Assembly (NCBI RefSeq): GCF_001426865.1
Contig: NZ_LMFO01000002.1
Coordinates: 1,470 to 65,469, forward strand
Direction of reading: 5' to 3'
Length of the DNA stretch: 64,000 bases
From: Paenibacillus sp. Root52
GTDB lineage: Bacteria; Bacillota; Bacilli; Paenibacillales; Paenibacillaceae
Shown: positions 18,996 to 27,272 of the stretch, piece after piece
Position numbering within the stretch: position 1 is the stretch's first letter
Layout: each line of letters starts with the position of its first letter
Notes under the pieces: model-generated
The model's input: only the letters and a program-made list of their open reading frames with translations
Told to the model about the DNA's origin: nothing
Databases searched by the model: none
Translations under genes and position numbers: made by a program

Positions 18996-19021
18996 AAAAG
19001 GCATCCCGCGGGATGCCTTTT
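18996..19021. terminator. Bidirectional terminator
   Basis: The 26-base perfect palindrome has A4 on one side and T4 on the other around GGCATCCCG/CGGGATGCC. It lies between two convergent genes and can serve both. Confidence 0.93.
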
Positions 19022-19035
19022 ATCTGTTCGCTGCA

Positions 19036-19704
19036 TTAATACTGCGTATTCCCTGATTGACTTGTATTGCCTGAAGAGAACCCTTTGAATAACGTAGGTA
19101 CCTTCGAATATCTGGTGTTCGTTATTTTCCCCTTCGTACTGCCGCTGTCTGTTCGCAAAATGGAATCCTTCACATTGGAAATGTTCGAATTATCTACATT
19201 CATGGTCACGGCATACGAGGTGCCTCCATTTTGACGAACGAGCTTGCCAATATCATCTGCTCTGAAATTTTTGATGTTAATAGTTCCGGATGCATTCATC
19301 TGAAATACTTTGTCATATGCTTTGTAAGCTGCTCCACCCGTAATGTTCACCGTTCCTGACGATTTCAAGGTCAATGCATCCTCTCCAACATCCTTCCAGG
19401 TGACATTCTCAATGTTACAGCTACCATAACAGTGCACGCCATCAGCTGCTGGCGCTTCAATGACTACGTTCTTCAATGTGGCGCCTGCCTCAAGGCGAAA
19501 GATAGGCTTTTGATTTTCCTTCTGACTGCCATCACCGAGTGTATTCGGATCGGCAGCGACGCTTTTCCCTTTTCCATCATACGTCTTGCCTTTCTCTACA
19601 ATGATGGTTGTCTTCACAATCTCGGGAGCAGCAGACGCAGGGATTGCCCCAAATACGGAAGCGACCAGACCAACCGACAATAACACCGTTAACAATTTTT
19701 TCAT
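19036..19704 (-). CDS. Secreted pectate lyase, polysaccharide lyase family 3
   Basis: A 222-residue secreted enzyme that cleaves polygalacturonate by beta-elimination. A Sec signal peptide ends at AIPASAA near residue 26. The body is a small right-handed beta-helix typical of PL3: [30 protein letters not shown] and the region with [13 protein letters not shown]. Length matches Bacillus PelC (YvpA), which it resembles. The C-terminal tail is Ser/Gly/Asn-rich. It is monocistronic with a terminator at 18996-19021 and reflects plant-associated carbon use. Confidence 0.9.
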   Translation of the reverse strand: MKKLLTVLLSVGLVASVFGAIPASAAPEIVKTTIIVEKGKTYDGKGKSVAADPNTLGDGSQKENQKPIFRLEAGATLKNVVIEAPAADGVHCYGSCNIENVTWKDVGEDALTLKSSGTVNITGGAAYKAYDKVFQMNASGTINIKNFRADDIGKLVRQNGGTSYAVTMNVDNSNISNVKDSILRTDSGSTKGKITNTRYSKVPTLFKGFSSGNTSQSGNTQY

Positions 19705-19983
19705 CGAACATGTCCTCCTCTATTCATATGAATTGGTGGCGCATAAGCTTAAGCTTGTCCTCACGGTTCCCCCAGATGTGCACTTCTGCTTGGAACGTAT
19801 CCTGATCCTACCAAATAAGGAATGTAACGAGAATAATCATTAGATGATATGTCTTGGTATTCGCCTTGGAGCCTCCCTTATCAGCACATTTCGTACGCTG
19901 AATTATCCGGGCAGTATGCTATTCTGAACTTCATATATGCTCTATTTAGGGCAGATGAACACATGAATATTGTGCAAAAACAG
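19705..19983. other. Intergenic stretch upstream of the pectate lyase
   Basis: No gene is supportable here. It should contain the pectate lyase promoter, but I see no clear operator; a GAATTGGTGGCGCATAAGC stretch near 19728 is not a recognised site. Confidence 0.4.
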
Positions 19984-19984
19984 C

Positions 19985-20017
19985 AAAAAATCACGCCATC
20001 TGTAACCAGATAACGTG
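19985..20017 (-). terminator. Terminator hairpin
   Basis: TCACG and CGTGA enclose a small internal loop and ATCTG/CAGAT around TAAC (19991-20017). On the minus strand six T follow. It may end transcription of the gene at 20216-20656. Confidence 0.7.
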
Positions 20018-20084
20018 ACTAGCATTTATAAATATTTAAAAGGCATCTCTATCATAGTATTTCATCCTTGAACTCCAAGGAGCT

Positions 20085-20186
20085 TTGGATATCGAAAAAG
20101 ATGTGGGGAACATGATGGCAGCGCAACAAAGTATTTATGAAACGGGTCTTAAAAAAAGGTGGCGCCTAAATGCACTACTAAGATAA
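20085..20186 (+). CDS. Possible 33-residue small protein or gene remnant
   Basis: A TTG-initiated frame of 33 codons follows AAGGAG at about the right distance and ends just before a small hairpin with six T (20195-20216). The peptide is acidic at first and basic at the end (GLKKRWRLNALLR). I do not recognise it; it may be the tail of a decayed gene. The combination of ribosome site, frame and terminator is the only support. Confidence 0.3.
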   Translation: MDIEKDVGNMMAAQQSIYETGLKKRWRLNALLR

Positions 20187-20194
20187 ATGTGAAG

Positions 20195-20216
20195 AAGAGC
20201 CCTATGGTGCTTTTTT
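20195..20216 (+). terminator. Terminator behind the small frame
   Basis: AAGAGC and GCTTTT pair, with CC/GG and a one-base bulge above them, and a run of six T follows. It would end a plus-strand transcript covering 20085-20186. Confidence 0.55.
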
Positions 20217-20656
20217 CATTTAAAATAATCTTGAATAACCTTCATATCAAAACTACTCAAAATTTCATATTTCATCGATGAATTCTTTTTAGGAGTGGCT
20301 TCATAATCATAGACATCAACATACTTATTATCATTTAAAAACATTCCTAGTCTTCTGTTATCAGCAACATAAACAACGATCGTATACGTTTCATTAATTT
20401 CTTTAGAAATACTGGATTCTTTCTTCACTTCAATGGCTGACAAACTGCTCATGACTTTATCAATTTCCTCTTTGTTTGTGAGGGTGATTTTTTTATGTAT
20501 GCCCTTTTCGATCTCTATCGAGCTTATCGTATCTAAGTTAAGATCCTTCCAAGCAGTATCTCTTAATGAAGTTGTTCTGTTCGTTGTTAAGAACCATAAT
20601 CCAACAGCTAAAAGTATAATAATCGATGCTAGAATGTAGTAATTACGTTTCAGCAC
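20216..20656 (-). CDS. Small membrane-anchored protein of unknown function
   Basis: A 146-residue protein with one N-terminal membrane helix (about 5-24, ILASIIILLAVGLWFL) and a soluble extracellular domain rich in Lys, Glu and Ser with no cysteine. The GTG start at 20656 has AAGGAG six bases upstream; the longer reading to 20764 has no ribosome site. The domain resembles small DUF-type substrate-like domains of Firmicutes, but I cannot name it. It lies 246 bases downstream of the radical SAM gene on the same strand. GC content is lower than in its neighbours. Confidence 0.7.
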   Translation of the reverse strand: MLKRNYYILASIIILLAVGLWFLTTNRTTSLRDTAWKDLNLDTISSIEIEKGIHKKITLTNKEEIDKVMSSLSAIEVKKESSISKEINETYTIVVYVADNRRLGMFLNDNKYVDVYDYEATPKKNSSMKYEILSSFDMKVIQDYFK

Positions 20657-20902
20657 ATTAATCTCCTTATCATTATCCGTTTTACTTATTGTAACATTTA
20701 TCCATTTTATAGAGTACCCATAGTCTCCGATGCAACAAAAAATGTAAAATAATATGTCCGCCACTGAATTTGTAATTTCCTATTTCGACGTGAGGTGGGG
20801 CATCACACTACGAAAAACCCCCATTTTCACAAATTAGGAAAAGGGAGCTTATCATATCAAGCAGCATTATGGACTTATTGAGCACTTTATCACTGCTGCT
20901 AA

Positions 20903-21850
20903 CTATGCACCAAACCGCTGGCGGTACCCACACTTGCGGCACAACTCTTCCACAGCTTGCCTCTTAGAGAATCCATAAAATAAGTTATTGGCTCGTTCCC
21001 CGTCAACGATCTCCGAGAATGACTTCTCATGTACGTTGCCTAAGTTAATTACACCTTCGCCATCCAGGCAACACGGTACAACCGTGCCGTCCACCAATAC
21101 AGCCGCCTGACTCCGAAGAGCATGACAGAAGCCTTTGCCGTCATCCTCTGGTGCATCCAAGCTAGGCCACTGAAATTCATGATCCTGATTGAGGTATACA
21201 TTCGGAGCAATTTTGACACCGCTACCCGGTACAACCTTTTCTTCAATACGAAAATCGAGGTTGAACTCCCGCTCTAACACCTCTAGCGTTTCCCGATTTC
21301 GATTCATTTGAGCATTCGTAAAGTTATCCTGTGTCAGGTTCCAGAGTCGGAACGAAATAATAACATTATGTTTCACCGCTTCACGAACAAAGGTTAATAT
21401 GTTATTCAAATATCCTTCGCGGTCTGTGGAGCCTTCATGTCCGTCGAAGCTATGCAAGGAAAAGTTCATCTGACGTAACGCTGGCTTGCCTAGCAGCTTA
21501 TGCTGCGTCTTGGGCAGCAGTGTGCCATTGGTCGTGATGTTGACCTTGAACCCTTTCTCATGTGCAGAATCCAGCAGCAGATCGATTTTGGGATGCAGCA
21601 AAGGCTCACCTTTGACATGAAGATATATGTGTTTGGTATGTGGCTTAATCTGATCCAGTATATTGTTAAAGACGTCAGGGTCAATGAAATTTTTGGCACG
21701 CTTGGTCTGCGGACAAAAGCTGCACGCCAAGTTACAGATGCTTGTAATTTCGATGTAGACTTTCTTGAATGTTTTCAACTCGGATCCCCATTCTTCTCCG
21801 GAGGGAGAGCGTCCCACCTTCATTTCGTAATATAACGATAACAATTTCAC
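20903..21850 (-). CDS. Radical SAM/SPASM-type protein
   Basis: A 315-residue iron-sulfur enzyme. CNLACSFC near residues 37-44 is the CxxxCxxC motif for the SAM-binding 4Fe-4S cluster, and GEPLLHP follows. The C-terminal part has CHALRSQAAVLVDGTVVPCC and a final CRKCGY, the SPASM pattern for auxiliary clusters. Such proteins modify peptides or act in cofactor and enzyme maturation; the substrate is unknown because no precursor peptide is beside it. GTG at 21850 is the outermost start; neither it nor the ATG nine codons later has a good ribosome site. Confidence 0.88.
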   Translation of the reverse strand: MKLLSLYYEMKVGRSPSGEEWGSELKTFKKVYIEITSICNLACSFCPQTKRAKNFIDPDVFNNILDQIKPHTKHIYLHVKGEPLLHPKIDLLLDSAHEKGFKVNITTNGTLLPKTQHKLLGKPALRQMNFSLHSFDGHEGSTDREGYLNNILTFVREAVKHNVIISFRLWNLTQDNFTNAQMNRNRETLEVLEREFNLDFRIEEKVVPGSGVKIAPNVYLNQDHEFQWPSLDAPEDDGKGFCHALRSQAAVLVDGTVVPCCLDGEGVINLGNVHEKSFSEIVDGERANNLFYGFSKRQAVEELCRKCGYRQRFGA

Positions 21851-21986
21851 TAGTGCGTAATCAAAGTGCTCTTTTGGAACAACCTCTATTATATCGGGTT
21901 AGGAAGTAGGGAACAACAACGTTTCATATCAGATTCCTGCTGCTCGTACGAAGCATAATCTGTGGCATCCCTTCTTTACATCCGGC

Positions 21987-22015
21987 TTGCATGTGATATA
22001 TGCTGGAGCTATAAA
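21987..22015 (+). promoter_or_regulatory. Promoter of the thiMDE riboswitch transcript
   Basis: TTGCAT (21987-21992) and TATAAA (22010-22015) are 17 bases apart, about 20 bases before the TPP aptamer. Confidence 0.65.
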
Positions 22016-22034
22016 TGAATATAGTTGAATAATG

Positions 22035-22116
22035 CACTGGGGGAGCCTAACGGCTGAGACGAATTCATTTTCGGACCCTTTGAACCTGATCTGGATCATA
22101 CCAGCGGAGGGAAGTG
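22035..22116 (+). ncRNA. TPP riboswitch (THI element) of thiMDE
   Basis: The aptamer is closed by CACT/AGTG and contains GGGGGAGCC, GGCTGAGA and the highly conserved CCCTTTGAACCTGATCTGG segment followed by CCAGCGGAGGGAAG. A strong terminator lies 77 bases further on, so TPP should cause premature termination before thiM. Confidence 0.96.
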
Positions 22117-22192
22117 GAGCGGCCTTTCAATAAACAACATGCGTTTTTTCATACAGAACATGTATGTGAAATACACTTGCCAATTGAATCTA

Positions 22193-22231
22193 CAGCCCCA
22201 CTCATTTCTCCGGAAATGGGCGGGGCTTTTT
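22193..22231 (+). terminator. Riboswitch-controlled terminator before thiM
   Basis: AGCCCC and GGGGCT close a stem that continues with CATTTC/GAAATG around TCCG, followed by five T. It ends about 90 bases before thiM. Confidence 0.92.
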
Positions 22232-22322
22232 GCATTCTTTAGAACAGAGAACATGCACCGGAACAGGTCAAAGTGAAGCCAAGCCCAGCTCCCACTAGAG
22301 GTACATACAAGGAGGAAAACAG

Positions 22323-23147
22323 ATGTCTTATTTGGAACGTATACGCACTCTAAATCCGTTAGTGCACAATATCACCAACATTGTGGTTGCTCCCTTTGTA
22401 GCCAATGGCTTGCTTGCACTTGGGGCATCGCCTTTTATGGCTTACGCCCACGAGGAGGTTGCCGATGTTGCGAAAATGTCCGGCGCGGTTGTCCTCAACA
22501 TTGGCACACTTAATAAAGATGTTGTGCAGTCCATCCTGCTCGCTGGTGTATCTGCCAACGCCCATCATGTTCCTGTCGTCCTTGATCCTGTTGGCGCTGG
22601 TGCCACATCCTATCGCTCTGAGCAGGTTCAATTACTCGTTCGTGAACTACATCTCACGATCTTGCGTGGGAACGTGGCAGAAGTCGCCAATGTTATTGGC
22701 GAGCACTGGAATAGTAAAGGTGTAGATGCTGGACAAGGTGAAGAAGATCGTATCGGAATAGCCGAGCGGGCAGCTCAAAAGTTAAACTGTATCGTCGTGA
22801 TTACGGGTCGCGAAGATGTCATTACAAATGGACATCAGACCTATCTTGTCAGTAACGGTCATGCCCTCTTAACTCAAGTTACCGGTGCGGGATGTCTGCT
22901 CAGTGCTGTGATTGGAGCATTTGCAGCGGTGGCGACTGATGACAATGAACTTCTGGATAGTGTTGTAGAAGCACTCGCCTTCTACGGCATTGCTGCTGAG
23001 ATTGCTGCAGATCGTACAGAGGGCCAGGGTCCCGGCAGCTTCCAGATCGAGCTATTGAACCAACTCGATCATGTATCCCCGTCAGTACTACAGCAGCGTG
23101 CTCTTATTCGTCACATTCATGGAGGTGGAGGTACAACATGCGTATAG
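22323..23147 (+). CDS. thiM: Hydroxyethylthiazole kinase
   Basis: A 274-residue ribokinase-fold enzyme that phosphorylates the thiazole alcohol for salvage. Landmarks are NPLVHNITNIVV at the start, VLDPVGAGATSYR, ITGREDVI and the catalytic VTGAGCLLSAVIGAF, in which ThiM carries GAGC. The length is normal. AAGGAGG lies seven bases before the ATG. It is the first gene of thiM-thiD-thiE, overlapping thiD by ten bases. Confidence 0.96.
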   Translation: MSYLERIRTLNPLVHNITNIVVAPFVANGLLALGASPFMAYAHEEVADVAKMSGAVVLNIGTLNKDVVQSILLAGVSANAHHVPVVLDPVGAGATSYRSEQVQLLVRELHLTILRGNVAEVANVIGEHWNSKGVDAGQGEEDRIGIAERAAQKLNCIVVITGREDVITNGHQTYLVSNGHALLTQVTGAGCLLSAVIGAFAAVATDDNELLDSVVEALAFYGIAAEIAADRTEGQGPGSFQIELLNQLDHVSPSVLQQRALIRHIHGGGGTTCV

Positions 23148-23947
23148 CTCAGGCTCTAACGATCGCTGGATCAGATAATGGCGGCGGTGCTGGGATTCAA
23201 GCTGATCTCAAAACCTTTCAGGAACTTAGTGTATATGGTATGACCGTCATTACTGCCATTGCGGCACAGAACACAACAGGAGTTCAAGGTGTATTTCCTA
23301 TTTCATATGAAGGCATAGCCCAACAGCTTGATTCAACTGGAGACGACTTCAAGCCAAATGCGGTGAAAACCGGCATGCTCTACAGCACGGAAATTATCCA
23401 ATTGGTGGCTGAGAAATGGCGCCATTATGAATGGTCTAATCTAGTCATTGACCCCGTTATGGTAGCCAAGGGCGGCGCACCGTTGCTTCAGCAGCAGGCT
23501 ATTCAGACACTGATTACGGAGCTGATTCCGCATGCAAGGATCACTACGCCTAACATCCCTGAAGCTGAGCTGCTGACAGGCATGTCCATTCGTAATTTAA
23601 GCGATCGGGAAGAGGCAGCCCGACGCCTTGTGCAGATGGGCTCTACGTATGCCCTGATCAAAGGCGGCCATGACACGGGCGGTATGATTGTAGATGTATT
23701 CTATGATGGCCGATCCTTTCATTATCTAGAGAATATTCGTATTGTGACCCCACATACTCACGGAACGGGCTGTACGTATTCTGCCGCCATTACGGCTGAA
23801 CTGGCGAAAGGTTCGTCCGTTCTAGCTGCCGTCACGACTGCGCGAGCATTCATACAGGCAGCCATTGAGGATGAGCTCGGCATTGGAGCCGGGCACGGGC
23901 CGACGAATCATTTTGCGTATCAGCGCAGACAGCGGGGTGAGCGATGA
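23138..23947 (+). CDS. thiD: Hydroxymethylpyrimidine / phosphomethylpyrimidine kinase
   Basis: A 269-residue ribokinase-fold enzyme that phosphorylates HMP twice to HMP pyrophosphate. It shows AQALTIAGSDNGGGAGIQAD, the substrate loop KTGMLYS, VIDPVMVAKGG, IKGGH and the catalytic HGTGCTYSAAITAEL. Its start lies inside the end of thiM with GGAGG upstream, and its end overlaps thiE by four bases. The substrate reaches it through the YkoEDC importer encoded 5 kb away. Confidence 0.96.
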   Translation: MRIAQALTIAGSDNGGGAGIQADLKTFQELSVYGMTVITAIAAQNTTGVQGVFPISYEGIAQQLDSTGDDFKPNAVKTGMLYSTEIIQLVAEKWRHYEWSNLVIDPVMVAKGGAPLLQQQAIQTLITELIPHARITTPNIPEAELLTGMSIRNLSDREEAARRLVQMGSTYALIKGGHDTGGMIVDVFYDGRSFHYLENIRIVTPHTHGTGCTYSAAITAELAKGSSVLAAVTTARAFIQAAIEDELGIGAGHGPTNHFAYQRRQRGER

Positions 23948-24612
23948 TGCATGAGCTGAATGCAGACGCGGCGCGACGCACAATGCAGGTGTATTTGGTA
24001 ATGGGCAGCGTGAATACCACGCAAGACCCTGTGGAGGTGCTGCGCCAGGCGATTGCTGGCGGCATTACGCTGTTCCAGTTCCGCGAAAAAGGAACTGGTG
24101 CTCTGGTTGGTGAGGCCCGCCTAGCTCTAGCATGGCGGCTTCGCGAGGTGTGCAGCCAGCACGGGATACCGTTCATCGTGAACGATGATGTGGAGCTGGC
24201 TGTAGCTGTGGAGGCCGACGGCGTGCATGTCGGCCAAGAAGATGCGGACGCGGCGCTTGTACGCGCCCGCATTGGAGCTGGGCGGATGCTTGGCGTATCC
24301 GCCCACTCCGTGGAGGAAGCCCGCCGTGCGATGCAGGCGGGCGCCGACTATCTTGGCGTCGGGCCAATGTACCCGACGCGCTCCAAAGCGGATGCCCATG
24401 CTGTGCTGGGCGCCGCAGGGATCTTGGAACTGCGCGCCGCAGGCATCGCAGTTCCGGTGGTCGGTATCGGCGGCATTACGCCCGATACCACGGCCGCCGT
24501 GATGGCGGCTGGAGCCGACGGCGTAGCCGTCATCTCCGCCATTGCGGGCGCGGCCGACGTGCGCGCAGCGACTGCGCAGTTCGCTGCGGCGGTGCGTGGG
24601 ATGCTGGCGTAG
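23944..24612 (+). CDS. thiE: Thiamine phosphate synthase
   Basis: A 222-residue TIM-barrel enzyme that joins HMP pyrophosphate and thiazole phosphate to thiamine phosphate. Landmarks are LFQFREKGTG, FIVNDDVELAVAV, DGVHVGQED, LGVGPMYPTRSK and VGIGGITPDT. Two adjacent ATG codons (23944, 23947) are possible starts after GGGGTGAG. Base use differs from the neighbours: a 60-base sample at 24301-24360 is 43/60 G+C and third positions are mainly G or C. Confidence 0.96.
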   Translation: MMHELNADAARRTMQVYLVMGSVNTTQDPVEVLRQAIAGGITLFQFREKGTGALVGEARLALAWRLREVCSQHGIPFIVNDDVELAVAVEADGVHVGQEDADAALVRARIGAGRMLGVSAHSVEEARRAMQAGADYLGVGPMYPTRSKADAHAVLGAAGILELRAAGIAVPVVGIGGITPDTTAAVMAAGADGVAVISAIAGAADVRAATAQFAAAVRGMLA

Positions 24613-24616
24613 CCAT

Positions 24617-24650
24617 GCGCCCCTGCACCGCGGCAACCCCGCAGGGGCGC
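24617..24650 (+). terminator. Strong hairpin after thiE
   Basis: GCGCCCCTGC and GCAGGGGCGC form a perfect ten-base stem around 14 bases. No T-tract follows, so it may protect the 3' end or act as a weak terminator. Confidence 0.55.
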
Positions 24651-25144
24651 AGGGTTTATGCGCTGAGCCTGTGCGTCGCATCTACATCATTTAGCTTTAT
24701 TGCATTATTAATCATGGATTAAGGATTATGGATCATGAATTATGTAACTTTTACACACGTCAACCTCCGACACAGCTTAGATATACCCCAGAAAACTCCG
24801 CATTGAATTTACGCTGAATTCAAAGACTTCATTTGCATCAATATTAGCAGGATTGTCTATACATATAATGTTGAAGACCCCTCATTTATGTTCATAAACC
24901 GTCAGTGAATAGTTTGTCTACGAGTACGCTTTTAGTAACAGTTCGCGATCATAGATTAGTTTGGCGTATTCGTTCACAACTCTACATACAAAATATGATG
25001 CACCTGTCGGATTGATATCCTGTATGCTTCTTGTTTTCTTCTTGTTTGCTTCCTCTCGGCTTCCTATCATTCACTTCAGTTTCTCCATCCTACTGTGCTT
25101 CTCCTTAAAATTTAGTTTAGGTGCTACATTCAAATATAACAGGG
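24651..25144. other. Gene-free stretch between thiE and the MerR gene
   Basis: About 490 bases without a supportable gene. The start is GC-rich and then turns AT-rich. A short self-similar run of ATGGATTA/ATGGATCATG-like words is at 24712-24740. I see no further structure. Confidence 0.4.
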
Positions 25145-25175
25145 TTGACTCTCACGTAACGTGACACTGTACAAT
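25145..25175 (+). promoter_or_regulatory. MerR-type promoter/operator with 19-base spacer
   Basis: TTGACT (25145-25150) and TACAAT (25170-25175) are 19 bases apart, the long spacer typical of MerR-activated promoters. The spacer contains the inverted repeat TCACGT-A-ACGTGA. The gene it drives encodes a MerR-family regulator, so positive autoregulation is expected. Confidence 0.82.
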
Positions 25176-25199
25176 CAGTGATGTAAGGAGGTTGGAACC

Positions 25200-25949
25200 A
25201 TGGCCATAAAGGTAAAAGAAGTTGCCGAGCTCGCCTCGATCAGTGTGCGCACACTGCATCACTATGATGAGATTGGTTTGTTAACACCGGATGAAGTTAC
25301 TTCAGCAGGGTATCGACTCTATTCAGATGCCAATCTAGACATGCTGCAGCAGATTTTATTTTTCAAAGAACTCGACTTCTCACTGAAAGATATCAAAGAC
25401 ATCATAAATAGCCCTTCCTTCAATCGGGAGGAAGCACTTCAGATGCACCGCCAGATCCTTATGGAGAAAAGGGAACGATTAGACCGTATGATTGCCACCA
25501 TTGATAAAAGTGTTCTGCATATGAGAGGAGACATCGATATGACGACGAAGGAACAATTTGAAGGTTTTAACTTCAAGGAGAACCCGTACGAACAGGAGGC
25601 GCGTCAGCGCTGGGGGAATAAAGCTGTAGACCAGGCGAATGAAAAGTTACAACGCTCATCACCCAACGAACAAAAGGCAATAGCAGATCAGATGAATAGC
25701 ATCTTTACTCATTTGGCAACGCTTCGTGACACTTCACCCGCATCGGCTGAATCCCAAGCGGTCATTACGCAGTGGTACACCTATCTGAATCAGATGGGAC
25801 ATTATTCACCTGAGGCTTTTCGAGGATTAGGTCAGATGTATGTGGATGATGAACGCTTCACTCGTAACATTGACCAATTTGGCGAAGGATTAGCTGCCTT
25901 TATGAAAGAAGCCATGGCGATCTTTGCAGATCAGCAGCAAACAGACTAA
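25200..25949 (+). CDS. MerR-family regulator with TipAS drug-binding domain
   Basis: A 249-residue transcription activator. Residues 1-70 are a MerR winged helix (VRTLHHYDEIGLL, AGYRLYS), 75-115 a dimerisation coiled coil, and about 120-245 a TipAS domain (EARQRWGNKAVDQ and GLGQMYVDDERFTRNID), the module that traps thiopeptides or other ligands. AAGGAGG is well placed before the ATG. It is driven by a 19-base-spacer promoter that it probably activates itself. No separate target gene adjoins it. Confidence 0.92.
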   Translation: MAIKVKEVAELASISVRTLHHYDEIGLLTPDEVTSAGYRLYSDANLDMLQQILFFKELDFSLKDIKDIINSPSFNREEALQMHRQILMEKRERLDRMIATIDKSVLHMRGDIDMTTKEQFEGFNFKENPYEQEARQRWGNKAVDQANEKLQRSSPNEQKAIADQMNSIFTHLATLRDTSPASAESQAVITQWYTYLNQMGHYSPEAFRGLGQMYVDDERFTRNIDQFGEGLAAFMKEAMAIFADQQQTD

Positions 25950-26245
25950 GTACAACCCAGCCCGTTAAACTTAAGGAAGAGCATATGAATTAGGGCATGT
26001 CTGAAAACGAATAAATCATGTCGGATAATTTGAAATTAAACGAATGAGGCAACGAGCAAGAGGCGCAGATGGTAAGAAATATACGTTGACCGTAGGAACT
26101 GATGAGAGACATATTGTGTTCTACCCATTTACCAGACGTCCATGCAAATGAAATGATTACCTCCTGTTTCATGAATGATTCCCTGTTCGATGTCATTCGC
26201 TGGATCGCCAGCAGTGGTGTAGAGGATAAGATGTGCCGGAAGAAC
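25950..26245. other. First part of a 1.3-kb gene-free region
   Basis: No supported gene. It follows the MerR stop and leads into repeat-rich sequence (26246-26970). Confidence 0.5.
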
Positions 26246-26313
26246 GTTAGAGTAGGCTTTAGAGTGGATTTTAAAGTGGGTTTAAGGTGGTTTAGAGTGG
26301 GTTTAGAGTAAGT
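26246..26313 (+). repeat. Degenerate tandem repeat, unit about TTTAGAGTGGG
   Basis: Six or so imperfect copies of a 10-12 base G/T-rich unit stand in a row (GTTAGAGTAGGC, TTTAGAGTGGAT, TTTAAAGTGGG, TTTAAGGTGG, TTTAGAGTGGG, TTTAGAGTAAG). Confidence 0.75.
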
Positions 26314-26395
26314 AGGTGAGGGTTACGTTGGAAACGGAGCAAATAAAGGCTATTCATGTGAACGAGCCTCTCCACCTACACCGTCGTTTTGGCGT

Positions 26396-26588
26396 TAACG
26401 AATCTGAGAGACCTTATTCGGCCGGTTCACGACGAATGGAAATGGTAACGAATCTGAGAAACGTTATATTACGAAATACCATGAAATAGGTCTAATCTCC
26501 GCACTCCAACGGCGTATTAGCGTGTCATCGATTCGTTAGCATTTCCTGAATTCGATTTTGCCGTCAATAAGGCTGTCTGAGTTCGTTA
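26396..26588. repeat. Nested inverted repeats built on TAACGAATCTGAG
   Basis: Outer arms are at 26396-26418 and 26566-26588 (imperfect, TAACGAA...CCTTATT). Inner arms GGAAATGGTAACGAATC (26438-26454) and GATTCGTTAGCATTTCC (26530-26546) pair over 17 bases with one mismatch. The TAACGAATCTGAG word occurs twice directly. No frame crosses it. It resembles a dispersed intergenic element rather than an insertion sequence. Confidence 0.75.
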
Positions 26589-26646
26589 GAGATGGTGCTT
26601 CATCCGAACGTCGTGAATTTAAATCTCACTTTCACTTACAGACATC

Positions 26647-26868
26647 TCCACCATCTCTTCACCCCACTGTGTCATATTTAAGAGCATCGTCCACCATTTT
26701 CTCGCCCTGTTGTGTCACTTTCTCTTGTCCTACCTAAGCTGTCTAGGCCGTCTAGACCGTCTAGGATTGTCTGCGGATAACATCCTTGCTTGGAACAAAA
26801 ACTTCAAATACTACTTCCTCCAGCGTGTTTTCACAGCATTTTCAGAACAGTTGTAGAGCATTTTCAGA
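26647..26868. repeat. Cluster of short degenerate direct repeats
   Basis: Three families lie side by side. A 28-base unit at 26647-26674 and 26690-26717 agrees in 21 of 28 positions. GTCTAG-based units of about nine bases stand at 26739-26774, three clear copies and one degenerate. AGCATTTTCAGA occurs exactly at 26835-26846 and 26857-26868. Confidence 0.65.
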
Positions 26869-26991
26869 CACACCTTGGACTCAGGTTAACTCTAGACGCA
26901 GCCACGCCCTAGTGAGGTTCTCTCTAGATTCTCACAGGCCAGATTCACACACGCTGGATTCTCACCTATCTACAAGGTAGATATTAACACC

Positions 26992-27028
26992 AAAAAAGGG
27001 ACGCACGCCTTCTGGCGTTACGTCCCTT
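26992..27028 (-). terminator. Terminator hairpin
   Basis: AAGGGACG/CGTCCCTT plus inner CGCC/GGCG form a long stem (26996-27028); on the minus strand a run of T follows. It probably ends transcripts from the gene at 27273-27752. Confidence 0.8.
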
Positions 27029-27272
27029 CGTGCTTGTTTCTCAGCCGCAATGTGAAGGAGCCTTCTCGGCACATTCACTCTGAGATTTTTTTGGAATGAA
27101 GAATATAGGATTATGAGAATTGCTGGATTTACTAGCCATGCTTTTATTATTGGCACATGCTATTGATTCGTTCGATTGACCCCAGTGGAAGCATGCTCTC
27201 CTGCTCTCCTACTTCATACAACTTTGCCCGATCTTGCCCATCTCTACCCTACTACTTCCCGATCTCAACTGA

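Noticed and set aside
24127..24681. Long antisense frame (184 codons) over thiE
   Set aside because: GC-rich genes routinely produce such antisense frames; it has no ribosome site and no recognisable domain.
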